From positions 75,865 through 127,865 of the forward strand of contig JAFULC010000044.1 of the NCBI GenBank assembly GCA_017483305.1: DNA of 52,001 nucleotides, in the 5' to 3' direction. The notes under the pieces are model-generated. The model saw only the letters and a list, made by a program, of their open reading frames with translations, did no database searches and had not been told where the DNA came from. The position numbers and the translations under genes were made by a program. This document shows, in pieces, positions 33,330 to 40,279 of this stretch. The DNA comes from Clostridia bacterium (GTDB lineage: Bacteria > Bacillota > Clostridia > Oscillospirales > CAG-272). How positions within the stretch are numbered: the first letter of the stretch is position 1; every line of letters begins with the position of its first letter.

Positions 33330-33953
33330 TTACAGATCCTTCGACTCGATTATATAAATGCCGCCCTTTTTGACTGTTATAAGCGCGCAATTCTTCGTGA
33401 TCTCGTTCGAAACGGCAAACTGGTGATTGCGCAAAAGAGTTTTCTTGATAAGCGGATATTTGCCGCCCTCGATGCTGACGCCCTTGACCTTTTCGTCGGC
33501 GGCGATCACCGAGAAATATTTATATTGGCTTCTCACCACTATAAAGCCGCTGTCGCGGATATATCTGACACGGTTCTGGCCGTTCACGATATATATCGGC
33601 AGGCGCTTTTCCCAATATTTTTCAAGGATCGCAAGCGTGGAGAGCGTATGATCGAGTCTGCCCGACGTGCTTCCGACAATCACGATCTCGTCTGCACCGC
33701 GCTCGACTGCCATGTCGACCGCGATCTGCGTATCGGTAACGTCCTTTTCCTCCGGGAGCCTGAACACCTCGTCGACGTCGTCGGGGATATCGCCAAGTGA
33801 GTCGAAGTCGCCGATAAGAATATTTATATGCGCGCCCATAAGCGCCGCGTTTTTGTATCCCGCGTCGGCGGCGATAACGAGGTCGTTCCCATCGGGCTTT
33901 TCCTCTATGTATTGGTGGAATATCTCTCCGCCTGTAAAAATATATGCCTTCAT
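33330..33953 (-). CDS. thiN: Thiamine pyrophosphokinase
   Basis: A 207-residue enzyme that converts thiamine and ATP to thiamine diphosphate. Conserved blocks are AADAGY, LIGDFDSLGD, DVTDTQIAVDMA and GSTSGRLDH; the C-terminal half is the beta-rich thiamine-binding domain. It starts 6 nt after rsgA and precedes spoVM, as in the Bacillus locus, except that rpe, normally between rsgA and thiN, is absent. No TPP riboswitch is visible. Confidence 0.96.
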   Translation of the reverse strand: MKAYIFTGGEIFHQYIEEKPDGNDLVIAADAGYKNAALMGAHINILIGDFDSLGDIPDDVDEVFRLPEEKDVTDTQIAVDMAVERGADEIVIVGSTSGRLDHTLSTLAILEKYWEKRLPIYIVNGQNRVRYIRDSGFIVVRSQYKYFSVIAADEKVKGVSIEGGKYPLIKKTLLRNHQFAVSNEITKNCALITVKKGGIYIIESKDL

Positions 33954-33959
33954 AAGTAA

Positions 33960-34880
33960 TTATTTATCCCATTTGTGTTTGTTTTTAAGGGTCTCATAGA
34001 GAGAGACGTAGCTCTCGTGGCGGCTCTTTGCTATCTCGCCCCGCTTTACCGCATCAACGATAGCGCAGCCTTCCTCTCTCAGATGCGTGCATTTGGTGTA
34101 TTTGCACTCGCCTATGCGCTCGTTTATCTCGGGGAAGCAGAGCGGAAGCTGCTCGAGATCGAAGAAGTCGAATCTTTCGAAATCAAGCATCGAAAAGCCG
34201 GGGGTGTCGGCGAGGTAAAGGCTCTCTCGGATCGGATACAGCGTGACCGCGCGGGTCGTGTGTCTTCCTCTGGCGGTCTTTCGGCTGACGTCGCCCGTGC
34301 CGAGCTCGAGACTCGGGAAAAGCTTGTTCATCAGCGTGGATTTCCCAACTCCCGACGCGCCCGCAAACGCGGCGATATTGCCGCCGAGAGAGGTGTTTAT
34401 ATATTCTTGGATCTCATCGACTCCCTCGCCCGTGGCGCAGGAGAGAACGAAGACCTTATATCCCGCTTTTTCGTAGGTCTCCTTTATAAGCGCGGCATAT
34501 TCCCTATCAAGCTCGCACTTTCCGACCACAATCACGGGAGTGACGTTATTGTGCTCGAGGATCGCGGTGAGCTTATCGGTCATATCAAGCATAGGCTTCG
34601 GGGAGCTTGCCGCCATCGTAACAAACACCGTGTCAAGATTGGCAAGCGGCGGACGGATGAGCGAATTTTTGCGCTCGCAAATCTCCTCGATCACCGCATT
34701 CTGCTCGCCGTCCGACACGTCGAGAGTGACGTCGTCTCCAACCATAGGCGACAGGTTGCCGTGTCTGAAGGCGCCTCTGGCACGGCAGGATATTTCTCTA
34801 TATCCCTCGCCGTCCTTTACTCTGACGGTGTAAAGTCCGCCCAGAAGTCCGATTATTTTTCCTTTAATCTTCAGATCCAT
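33960..34880 (-). CDS. rsgA: Ribosome small subunit-dependent GTPase A
   Basis: A 306-residue circularly permuted GTPase that helps 30S subunit maturation. Order: N-terminal OB fold (GDDVTLDVSDGEQNAVIEEI), G4 (VVGKCEL in place of NKxD), G1 AGASGVGKSTLMN, G3 DTPGF, and a C-terminal zinc knuckle (CKYTKCTHLREEGC). The ATG at 34880 is preceded by TGGAG, which belongs to a repeated hairpin leader element (34886-34948). It sits in the position of cpgA/rsgA in the Bacillus locus. Confidence 0.97.
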   Translation of the reverse strand: MDLKIKGKIIGLLGGLYTVRVKDGEGYREISCRARGAFRHGNLSPMVGDDVTLDVSDGEQNAVIEEICERKNSLIRPPLANLDTVFVTMAASSPKPMLDMTDKLTAILEHNNVTPVIVVGKCELDREYAALIKETYEKAGYKVFVLSCATGEGVDEIQEYINTSLGGNIAAFAGASGVGKSTLMNKLFPSLELGTGDVSRKTARGRHTTRAVTLYPIRESLYLADTPGFSMLDFERFDFFDLEQLPLCFPEINERIGECKYTKCTHLREEGCAIVDAVKRGEIAKSRHESYVSLYETLKNKHKWDK

Positions 34881-34885
34881 TAAAT

Positions 34886-34948
34886 CTCCATTCCGCCGCC
34901 ATTGGCGGCTCACATAGCCATCGGTGAATTTTGTCCACAGGAAATTAG
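34886..34948 (-). repeat. Shine-Dalgarno-bearing hairpin leader repeat, copy at rsgA
   Basis: On the minus strand: a small hairpin region (CCTGTGG), AAAATTCACCGATGGCTATG, a stem GCCGCC / GGCGGC, four bases, TGGAG, then the rsgA start. The same order recurs at rpoZ and twice before cysS. Confidence 0.8.
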
Positions 34949-35006
34949 CGAAGCTATCTCTATGCCGCGCGTTAACATTTCCTATTGAACAGAAATAACC
35001 TTCACG

Positions 35007-35816
35007 CTATTCTCCGTTTTCGTTGTCTCCGCCGTCAATATATCTGCCGAACGGATGTAATTGGTCTTTTTTATCTTCTTTTCCCGTGCTTACGGTGATG
35101 TTTATTTTGCTATGATATCTGACGTAGCTGCCTGCATCAAGGCTTTGTGAGATCACAAGACCCTCACCAACCGTATCGGACGGCTCGTAAAGAATTTCTC
35201 CCACAAGCAAGCCGTCGGAAAGCAGCTTGGCGCAAGCCGAGCCCTGATCAAGCCCAGTGAGATCACTCACCCTGACCGAGCCCTTGACATGCTTTCGGCA
35301 GACGAAGAGCGTGACCTTGTCGCCCTGCTTTATTCTCGCACCCGCGTCGGGCGAGGTATATAGCACGCGGTCGAGCTCGGCATTTTCATCGTATACCGAA
35401 ACGATCCTGATCTGTGCACCGAGCGCTCGAAGCATTGCTGCCGCCTCGGTGTACGTGACGTTGCATAGGTCGGGGAGCTTGCTTTCCTCCGCGCCCATAC
35501 TGACAATAAGCTTTACGGTGTATAATTCGCCATCGGCGACCTTTCGCCTCGCGCCCGAATAGGGCTCTTGCGAAATTATCTCTCCCTCGGGCACGCTGCC
35601 CGAATAGACAAGCTCGCTTTCAAAGCGTATTCGGTCGTGTGGCTCTAATTCTGCATATTTTCGCCCGACGAATGACGGAATTATAATTGTTTCGCGGTCT
35701 CTTTTGGTGCTGGCAAACAGCGAAAAAAAGACGCAGATTGCGGTTGTTGCAAGCACCGCTGTCGAAATAAAAGCTCCGAAAAGCAGCCTTTTGGACGAGA
35801 TTTCTTTGTTTTTCAC
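35007..35816 (-). CDS. Membrane-anchored PASTA-domain protein without kinase domain
   Basis: A 269-residue protein: short cytoplasmic N-terminus, one membrane helix (about 11-35), three PASTA domains (about 42-108, 112-176, 179-245) and a hydrophilic tail. PASTA domains bind muropeptides or lipid II in PrkC/PknB-type kinases. In B. subtilis prkC sits at this place, between rlmN/prpC and rsgA; here the kinase domain and the phosphatase prpC are both missing. The GTG start has AGGGGAA upstream, and the stretch before it is filled by an interspersed repeat, not by kinase coding sequence. It may be a wall-sensing adaptor or a relic. Confidence 0.9.
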   Translation of the reverse strand: MKNKEISSKRLLFGAFISTAVLATTAICVFFSLFASTKRDRETIIIPSFVGRKYAELEPHDRIRFESELVYSGSVPEGEIISQEPYSGARRKVADGELYTVKLIVSMGAEESKLPDLCNVTYTEAAAMLRALGAQIRIVSVYDENAELDRVLYTSPDAGARIKQGDKVTLFVCRKHVKGSVRVSDLTGLDQGSACAKLLSDGLLVGEILYEPSDTVGEGLVISQSLDAGSYVRYHSKINITVSTGKEDKKDQLHPFGRYIDGGDNENGE

Positions 35817-35866
35817 GGCAATTCCCCTTTTGGTTGATATGTAAAGGGGCTCGTTGCCTCCGGCGG

Positions 35867-36034
35867 CTTAAAACCTTTTTGGAAAAAAGGTTTTAAAAAT
35901 TCCAAAAACTTTCAATAAGGGTTTTTGAGGGTGTTTTTTGTACTATATCATTTTAAAACCCAAACCGTAGGATCTATCCCTATCCTACGGGAAGTTTTTG
36001 AAGGTCAAGGAAGCTTTTTTCAAAAAGTTTCCTT
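35867..36034. repeat. Interspersed palindromic repeat, copy B (composite)
   Basis: About 168 bp. A left palindrome (TTAAAACCTTTTT / AAAAAAGGTTTTAA), then a middle with TCCAAAAACTTTCAATAAGG and TTTTAAAACCCAAACC, then the stem CCGTAGGAT / ATCCTACGG (35965-35990), then the right palindrome (36007-36034). The left and right ends are related in inverted orientation. The rlmN stop codon (36020-36022) lies inside the right palindrome. Confidence 0.88.
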
Positions 36035-37105
36035 GCGCTCCTCCACCGCACCCTTCGCATCCCCCTCCGCGTCCTCGCGTCTGAGCTGACCGCAGGAGGC
36101 ATTGATATCCGAGCCGAGAGTACGTCGGACGGTCGCTCTGATGCCGTGGCTTTCAAGAGTTGCGGCAAAGGCTTTGACGGCGGCTTTGTCCGAGCTTCTG
36201 AAGCCCGACTCGGTGACCTCGTTTACGGGGATGAGGTTGACGTGTATTGGCATAGTCTCGCTTCTTGTGCGAAGCTTGGCATTAAGTGTATTTGCAAGGT
36301 GCAGGGCGTTTTGCTTAGTGTCATTCTTCCCTGCGATGAGCGTGTATTCAAAAGAGATGCGGCGCTGGGTCGATCTGTAATATTCTCGACAGGCATCAAG
36401 CAGCTCGTCCACGCCCCATGCCTTATTTACGGGCATGATCTCCGAGCGCGTGCTATCGTCCGACGCGTGAAGCGAGACCGAGAGCGTGATTGGAAGATCG
36501 AGCTTGGCAAGCTCGTATATTTTCGGCACGACGCCGCAGGTCGAAAGTGAGATATGGCGGTAGCCGACGTTGACACCCTCGGGAAGATTTACGAGACGTA
36601 AAAACTTCACGACGTTATCGTAGTTATCGAGCGGCTCACCGATTCCCATCATGACGATATTGGATATTCTGATGACGAGATCCTTCTGCGCCGCTATAAG
36701 CTGACCGAGTATTTCGCCCGATTCAAGATCGCGAACTCTGCCCGCCACGGTAGACGCGCAGAATTTGCAGCCCATTCGGCAGCCGACCTGCGAGGAAACG
36801 CAGATCGTGTAGCCGTGCTCGTATTTCATAACGACCGACTCGATACAGTTGCCGTCTGACAGCTCGAAGAGGTATTTTACCGTGCCGTCGAGCTTTGAGG
36901 TCAGCTTACGCTTGACCTTTGGCAGACTGCAATCGAGAGCATTATGTAATTTTTGCTTGGTCACCTTGCCCACGTTGGTCATCTCGTCAAGCGAGATGCA
37001 CTTGTGAAGCTGGGTAAATATCTGTCCTGCCCGATAGGAAGGCTCGCCGAGCGATACCATCAGCTCCTTGAGCTCCTCGGGCGTGTATGATAATATATTT
37101 TTCAT
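36020..37105 (-). CDS. rlmN: 23S rRNA (adenine-2503-C2)-methyltransferase
   Basis: A 361-residue radical SAM enzyme that methylates A2503 of 23S rRNA and A37 of some tRNAs. The cluster motif CRMGCKFC, GIGEPLDNYDNV, SLHASDD and the C-terminal VRRTLGSDINASCGQL with the conserved Cys are all present. The ATG at 37105 is preferred over a TTG three codons earlier. The final residues (ERKETF and stop) are encoded by the interspersed repeat, so the natural end has been replaced; the change is past the conserved core and should not harm activity. It lies 11 nt after rsmB. Confidence 0.97.
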   Translation of the reverse strand: MKNILSYTPEELKELMVSLGEPSYRAGQIFTQLHKCISLDEMTNVGKVTKQKLHNALDCSLPKVKRKLTSKLDGTVKYLFELSDGNCIESVVMKYEHGYTICVSSQVGCRMGCKFCASTVAGRVRDLESGEILGQLIAAQKDLVIRISNIVMMGIGEPLDNYDNVVKFLRLVNLPEGVNVGYRHISLSTCGVVPKIYELAKLDLPITLSVSLHASDDSTRSEIMPVNKAWGVDELLDACREYYRSTQRRISFEYTLIAGKNDTKQNALHLANTLNAKLRTRSETMPIHVNLIPVNEVTESGFRSSDKAAVKAFAATLESHGIRATVRRTLGSDINASCGQLRREDAEGDAKGAVEERKETF

Positions 37106-37116
37106 AGCTTTCAACT

Positions 37117-38436
37117 TTATTTTCTTGTGAATTTTGAGACGAAAAATCCGTCTGTACCGTCCTTATCGGGCGAAAGCGAGAGCATTCCGCGCTCTGAGCG
37201 GACGCCTCCGACTTCAAAATCGCAGATCTCAAACTCGGGGTGAGCCGAGAGGAATTTTTCAACGTTTTCTTCGTTCTCCTCAGGTAACACGGTGCAGGTC
37301 GAGTAGACCAGCACGCCGCCCTTTTTGACGTATCGCGAGCAATTTTCGAGGATCGCGAGCTGAATTTCGGGAAGCCTTGCAAAGTCGGCGATGCTTTTGT
37401 ATCTTATCTCGGGCTTCTTTGCAATTACACCGAGTCCCGAGCAGGGCACGTCGCAAAGAACTCTGTCGGCTTGCCCTTCGAGCTTCTCGTCAAAGCTTCT
37501 GCCGTCTCGCACCGATGCGGTGATCACGTCGATGCCGAGACGCTCTGCGCTCTTGTCGATAAGCTTCAGCTTGCTTTCGTGAAGGTCGAAGGAAAGGATG
37601 TTTCCCGTGTTCTCCATTTTTATTGCCGAGCCGAAGGATTTTGAGCCCGGGCAGGAGCAAGCGTCGATCATAAGCATATTTTTTTGCGCGTCAAGCGCTT
37701 CTACACAAATCTGCGATGCCTCGTCCTGAACGAAAAACAAGCCCTCATCAAAGCCGGGAAGGGCGGTAAAGCTCACATTTTCGAGCAATATCGCGTTTTC
37801 GAGGCGCTCCGACAAGGTGTACTTGATCCCCTTTTCGTCGAGCATCAGAGCATATTTTTCGCGGCTTATCTTCAGCGTGTTGATGCGCAGAGTCAGCTTG
37901 GGCGGACGGTTGAAGATCTCAAAAATTTCTTTTGCTCGGTCGTATCCGTAGATCTCCAAAAATCTGCGGCAAACATCCTCGGGAAAGGAGTAACGAAGCG
38001 ACAAGTGTGCGATAGGATCGGATTTTTCGTCCGGGAAAAAGCTTTCGACTCCCTCGCCGTCGCGTCGCCTTAAAAACGAGCGCATGATCGCGTTGACGAA
38101 GCCTCGGCTTCTTCTCGGCGCCATATTTACAGTCTCGTTGACCGCCGCGTAGTCCGGGATCTTATCAAGGCAGAAAAGCTGATATATGCCCATTCGGAGC
38201 AGCGCTCTCGTGTCGGCATCGATCCTTTGCGAGTTAGCGGCAAGCTTGTCGATGATATGATCGAGCGTGAGCTGTCTTTCGGTCACGCCCATAACGGTTG
38301 CCGTGACAAGCCCCTTGTCAACGTCGGACAGCTCACTTTGAGTCAGCGCGCGGTTGATCGCAATATTTGAATAAGTCGCATGTTTCCCTGCGTCCTTCAA
38401 TATTTTGAAGGCAAGCGCTCTCGCGTGGTCTGCCAT
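37117..38436 (-). CDS. rsmB: 16S rRNA (cytosine-967-C5)-methyltransferase
   Basis: A 439-residue enzyme. The N-terminal NusB-like RNA-binding domain (about 1-140) is followed by a SAM methyltransferase with CSCPGSKSFGSA, the catalytic Cys in DVPCSGLG and the second Cys in VYSTCTVLPEENEENV. It methylates C967 of 16S rRNA. AAAGGA precedes the ATG. Order fmt-rsmB-rlmN matches the conserved Bacillota cluster. Confidence 0.97.
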   Translation of the reverse strand: MADHARALAFKILKDAGKHATYSNIAINRALTQSELSDVDKGLVTATVMGVTERQLTLDHIIDKLAANSQRIDADTRALLRMGIYQLFCLDKIPDYAAVNETVNMAPRRSRGFVNAIMRSFLRRRDGEGVESFFPDEKSDPIAHLSLRYSFPEDVCRRFLEIYGYDRAKEIFEIFNRPPKLTLRINTLKISREKYALMLDEKGIKYTLSERLENAILLENVSFTALPGFDEGLFFVQDEASQICVEALDAQKNMLMIDACSCPGSKSFGSAIKMENTGNILSFDLHESKLKLIDKSAERLGIDVITASVRDGRSFDEKLEGQADRVLCDVPCSGLGVIAKKPEIRYKSIADFARLPEIQLAILENCSRYVKKGGVLVYSTCTVLPEENEENVEKFLSAHPEFEICDFEVGGVRSERGMLSLSPDKDGTDGFFVSKFTRK

Positions 38437-38503
38437 ATCAAAAATCCTTTCTGTAAAATAGTTTGCTTCAAAATGTCAAAATAAATCGATGAAATATTTT
38501 GAA

Positions 38504-39439
38504 TTATGAAAGCAGATCTCCCGCTGCTATCTTTCTGCCGCGGACGAAATCTGCGGCGCTCATTTTGCCCTTGCCCTCGGGAACAACGGTCAGAAGCGAC
38601 AAAATCCCCTTGCCGCAAGCGACCTTGATGTCGTCATCGACCGAAATGACCGTACCAGCCGGCTCACCGTTTGTCTTGTTGTCATCAACAACGCGACTTG
38701 CAACGACCTTGAGCAGCTTTCCGTCGGGTGTATGGGTGAAGGAGAGCGGAATGGGCGAAAGGCCGCGGATGAGGTTATGAAGCTCTCTCGCGGGGCGCGA
38801 AAAATCGAGCAAGCAGTCGCTTTTTTCGATCTTCGCGGCATAGGTTGCAAGGCTATCGTCCTGCTTTTCGGGGATGATCTCTCCTTTTTCTATCTTTTCA
38901 ACGGTTTCTATCAAAAGCTTGGCGCCGCAGTCGGCAAGGCGGTCGTGTATATCCTCAAAATTATCATTTTCGCCGATCTCGACCTCTGCTTTCAGCAGCA
39001 TATCGCCCGTGTCAAGTCCTGCCGCCATAAGCATTGTCGTAATGCCCGTGGTCTGCTTTCCGTCGATTATCGCTCTTTGCATCGGCGCCGCTCCTCTGTA
39101 TTCGGGCAGAAGCGAGCCGTGAACGTTCACACAACCGTATTTGGGATAATCGAGCACGTTCTGCGGCAAAATCTTACCAAAAGCAACGACAACTATCAGC
39201 TCGGGATCAAGCTCTGCAAGCGTTCCTGCAAACTCCTCTCCCTTAAGCGTGCTCGGCTGATATACGGGTATATTCTGCTCGAGCGCGTAGACCTTGATGG
39301 GCGGAGGAGTCAGGTGATGTCCTCTGCCCTTTGGCGTATCTATCTTGGTTACAACTCCCACGATCTCGTGTCCGCTCTCGCAAAGTGCGCGCAGAGTCGG
39401 CAGAGCGAAATCAGGGGTTCCCATAAATAAAATTCTCAT
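38504..39439 (-). CDS. fmt: Methionyl-tRNA formyltransferase
   Basis: A 311-residue enzyme that formylates initiator Met-tRNA with 10-formyl-THF. It begins MRILFMGTPDFALPTL and carries the formyltransferase motif HGSLLPEYRGAAPMQRAI and the catalytic Asp region GLDTGDML; a C-terminal OB-like domain follows. It starts 19 nt after def, its partner in N-terminal formyl-Met handling, and both depend on folate supply, which folT-folC elsewhere in the window provides. Confidence 0.97.
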   Translation of the reverse strand: MRILFMGTPDFALPTLRALCESGHEIVGVVTKIDTPKGRGHHLTPPPIKVYALEQNIPVYQPSTLKGEEFAGTLAELDPELIVVVAFGKILPQNVLDYPKYGCVNVHGSLLPEYRGAAPMQRAIIDGKQTTGITTMLMAAGLDTGDMLLKAEVEIGENDNFEDIHDRLADCGAKLLIETVEKIEKGEIIPEKQDDSLATYAAKIEKSDCLLDFSRPARELHNLIRGLSPIPLSFTHTPDGKLLKVVASRVVDDNKTNGEPAGTVISVDDDIKVACGKGILSLLTVVPEGKGKMSAADFVRGRKIAAGDLLS

Positions 39440-39458
39440 AAATTCAAATGACCTCGTG

Positions 39459-39935
39459 TTATTCTAATTCCTCGATCTCCTCGCGGGTCAGCATTCTCTC
39501 GGCTACGTCGGGATAAAGCTTGCCGTCAAGATGGTCAAGCTCGTGGCAGAAGCAACGCGCCAAAAGTCCAGAGCCGCTGTAATCAACGGTCTCGCCATGA
39601 CGGTTGGTTGCTCTTACGGTCACGTGCATCGGGCGCTTTACTATTCCCCACTGTCCCGGCAGCGAAAGGCAGCCCTCCATTCCCTCCTGCTCGCCTGCAA
39701 ACGCGATTATCTTCGGGTTGATCAGCTCGAGCACGTTGCCGTCCTCGACCTCGATTACTACGATTCGACGCAAAATGCCGACCTGAGGACCCGCAAGGCC
39801 AACGCCTCCCGCGTCCCTCATCGTATCAACCATATCGTCAAGCAGAGTCAGAACTCTGGGGGTGATTTTGTCTACAGGGCGGCAAACCTTACGTAATGTA
39901 TCGTCGCCTACTTTTACTATCTTTAATTTTGCCAT
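39459..39935 (-). CDS. def: Peptide deformylase
   Basis: A 158-residue metalloenzyme that removes the formyl group from nascent proteins. All three motifs are present: GGVGLAGPQVG, EGCLSLPG with the metal Cys, and HELDHLDG with two metal His. The ATG at 39935 has AAAGGAG upstream; a longer frame runs into the repeat-filled spacer and is not credible. Between def and priA lie two copies of the interspersed repeat. Confidence 0.97.
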   Translation of the reverse strand: MAKLKIVKVGDDTLRKVCRPVDKITPRVLTLLDDMVDTMRDAGGVGLAGPQVGILRRIVVIEVEDGNVLELINPKIIAFAGEQEGMEGCLSLPGQWGIVKRPMHVTVRATNRHGETVDYSGSGLLARCFCHELDHLDGKLYPDVAERMLTREEIEELE

Positions 39936-39977
39936 TGCTTTCTCCTTTCTTATTCGCAGGGCTCCACCCTGCACCCG

Positions 39978-40110
39978 CCAGAACCTTTTTGGAAAAAAGG
40001 TTCTGGACTCCAAAAACTTTCGATAAGGGTTTTTGGGGGTGTGATTTTTGTGCTATATCATTTTAAAATCTAAACCGTGGATTTATTTCTTTCCTATGGG
40101 GATTTTTGAT
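39978..40110 (+). repeat. Interspersed palindromic repeat, copy D (partly decayed)
   Basis: It begins with a palindrome (CCAGAACCTTTTT / AAAAAAGGTTCTGG, 39978-40006), continues with ACTCCAAAAACTTTCGATAA and a TTTTAAAATCTAAACC segment, and ends in a degenerate right half lacking the long right palindrome. The left half matches that of copy B. Confidence 0.82.
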
Positions 40111-40149
40111 AGGTCGCTTTATATAAAGGTCTTTTTGGCGTTAGAATTT

Positions 40150-40258
40150 AAACTATATCTTTTTAAAACCCAAACCGTAGAACCTAACTCTATCCTATGG
40201 GGAGTTTTTGGAAGGTCAAGGAAACCTTTTTGCAAAAAGGTTTCCTTGCGCGTCCCCT
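40150..40258 (+). repeat. Interspersed palindromic repeat, copy C
   Basis: A right-half copy in tandem with copy D: TTTTAAAACCCAAACCGTAG, a stem pairing CCGTAG with CTATGG (one G-U), then GGAGTTTTTGGAAGGTC and a perfect 30-bp palindrome (40218-40247). It ends in a C-rich stretch just past the priA stop. Confidence 0.88.
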
Positions 40259-40279
40259 CGCGCCTCCTCGTACATCCGC

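Noticed and set aside
33076-33390. 104-codon minus-strand frame between thiN and ygiQ
   Set aside because: It overlaps the thiN end, the spoVM gene in another frame and repeat copy E; spoVM with its GGAGG explains the region.
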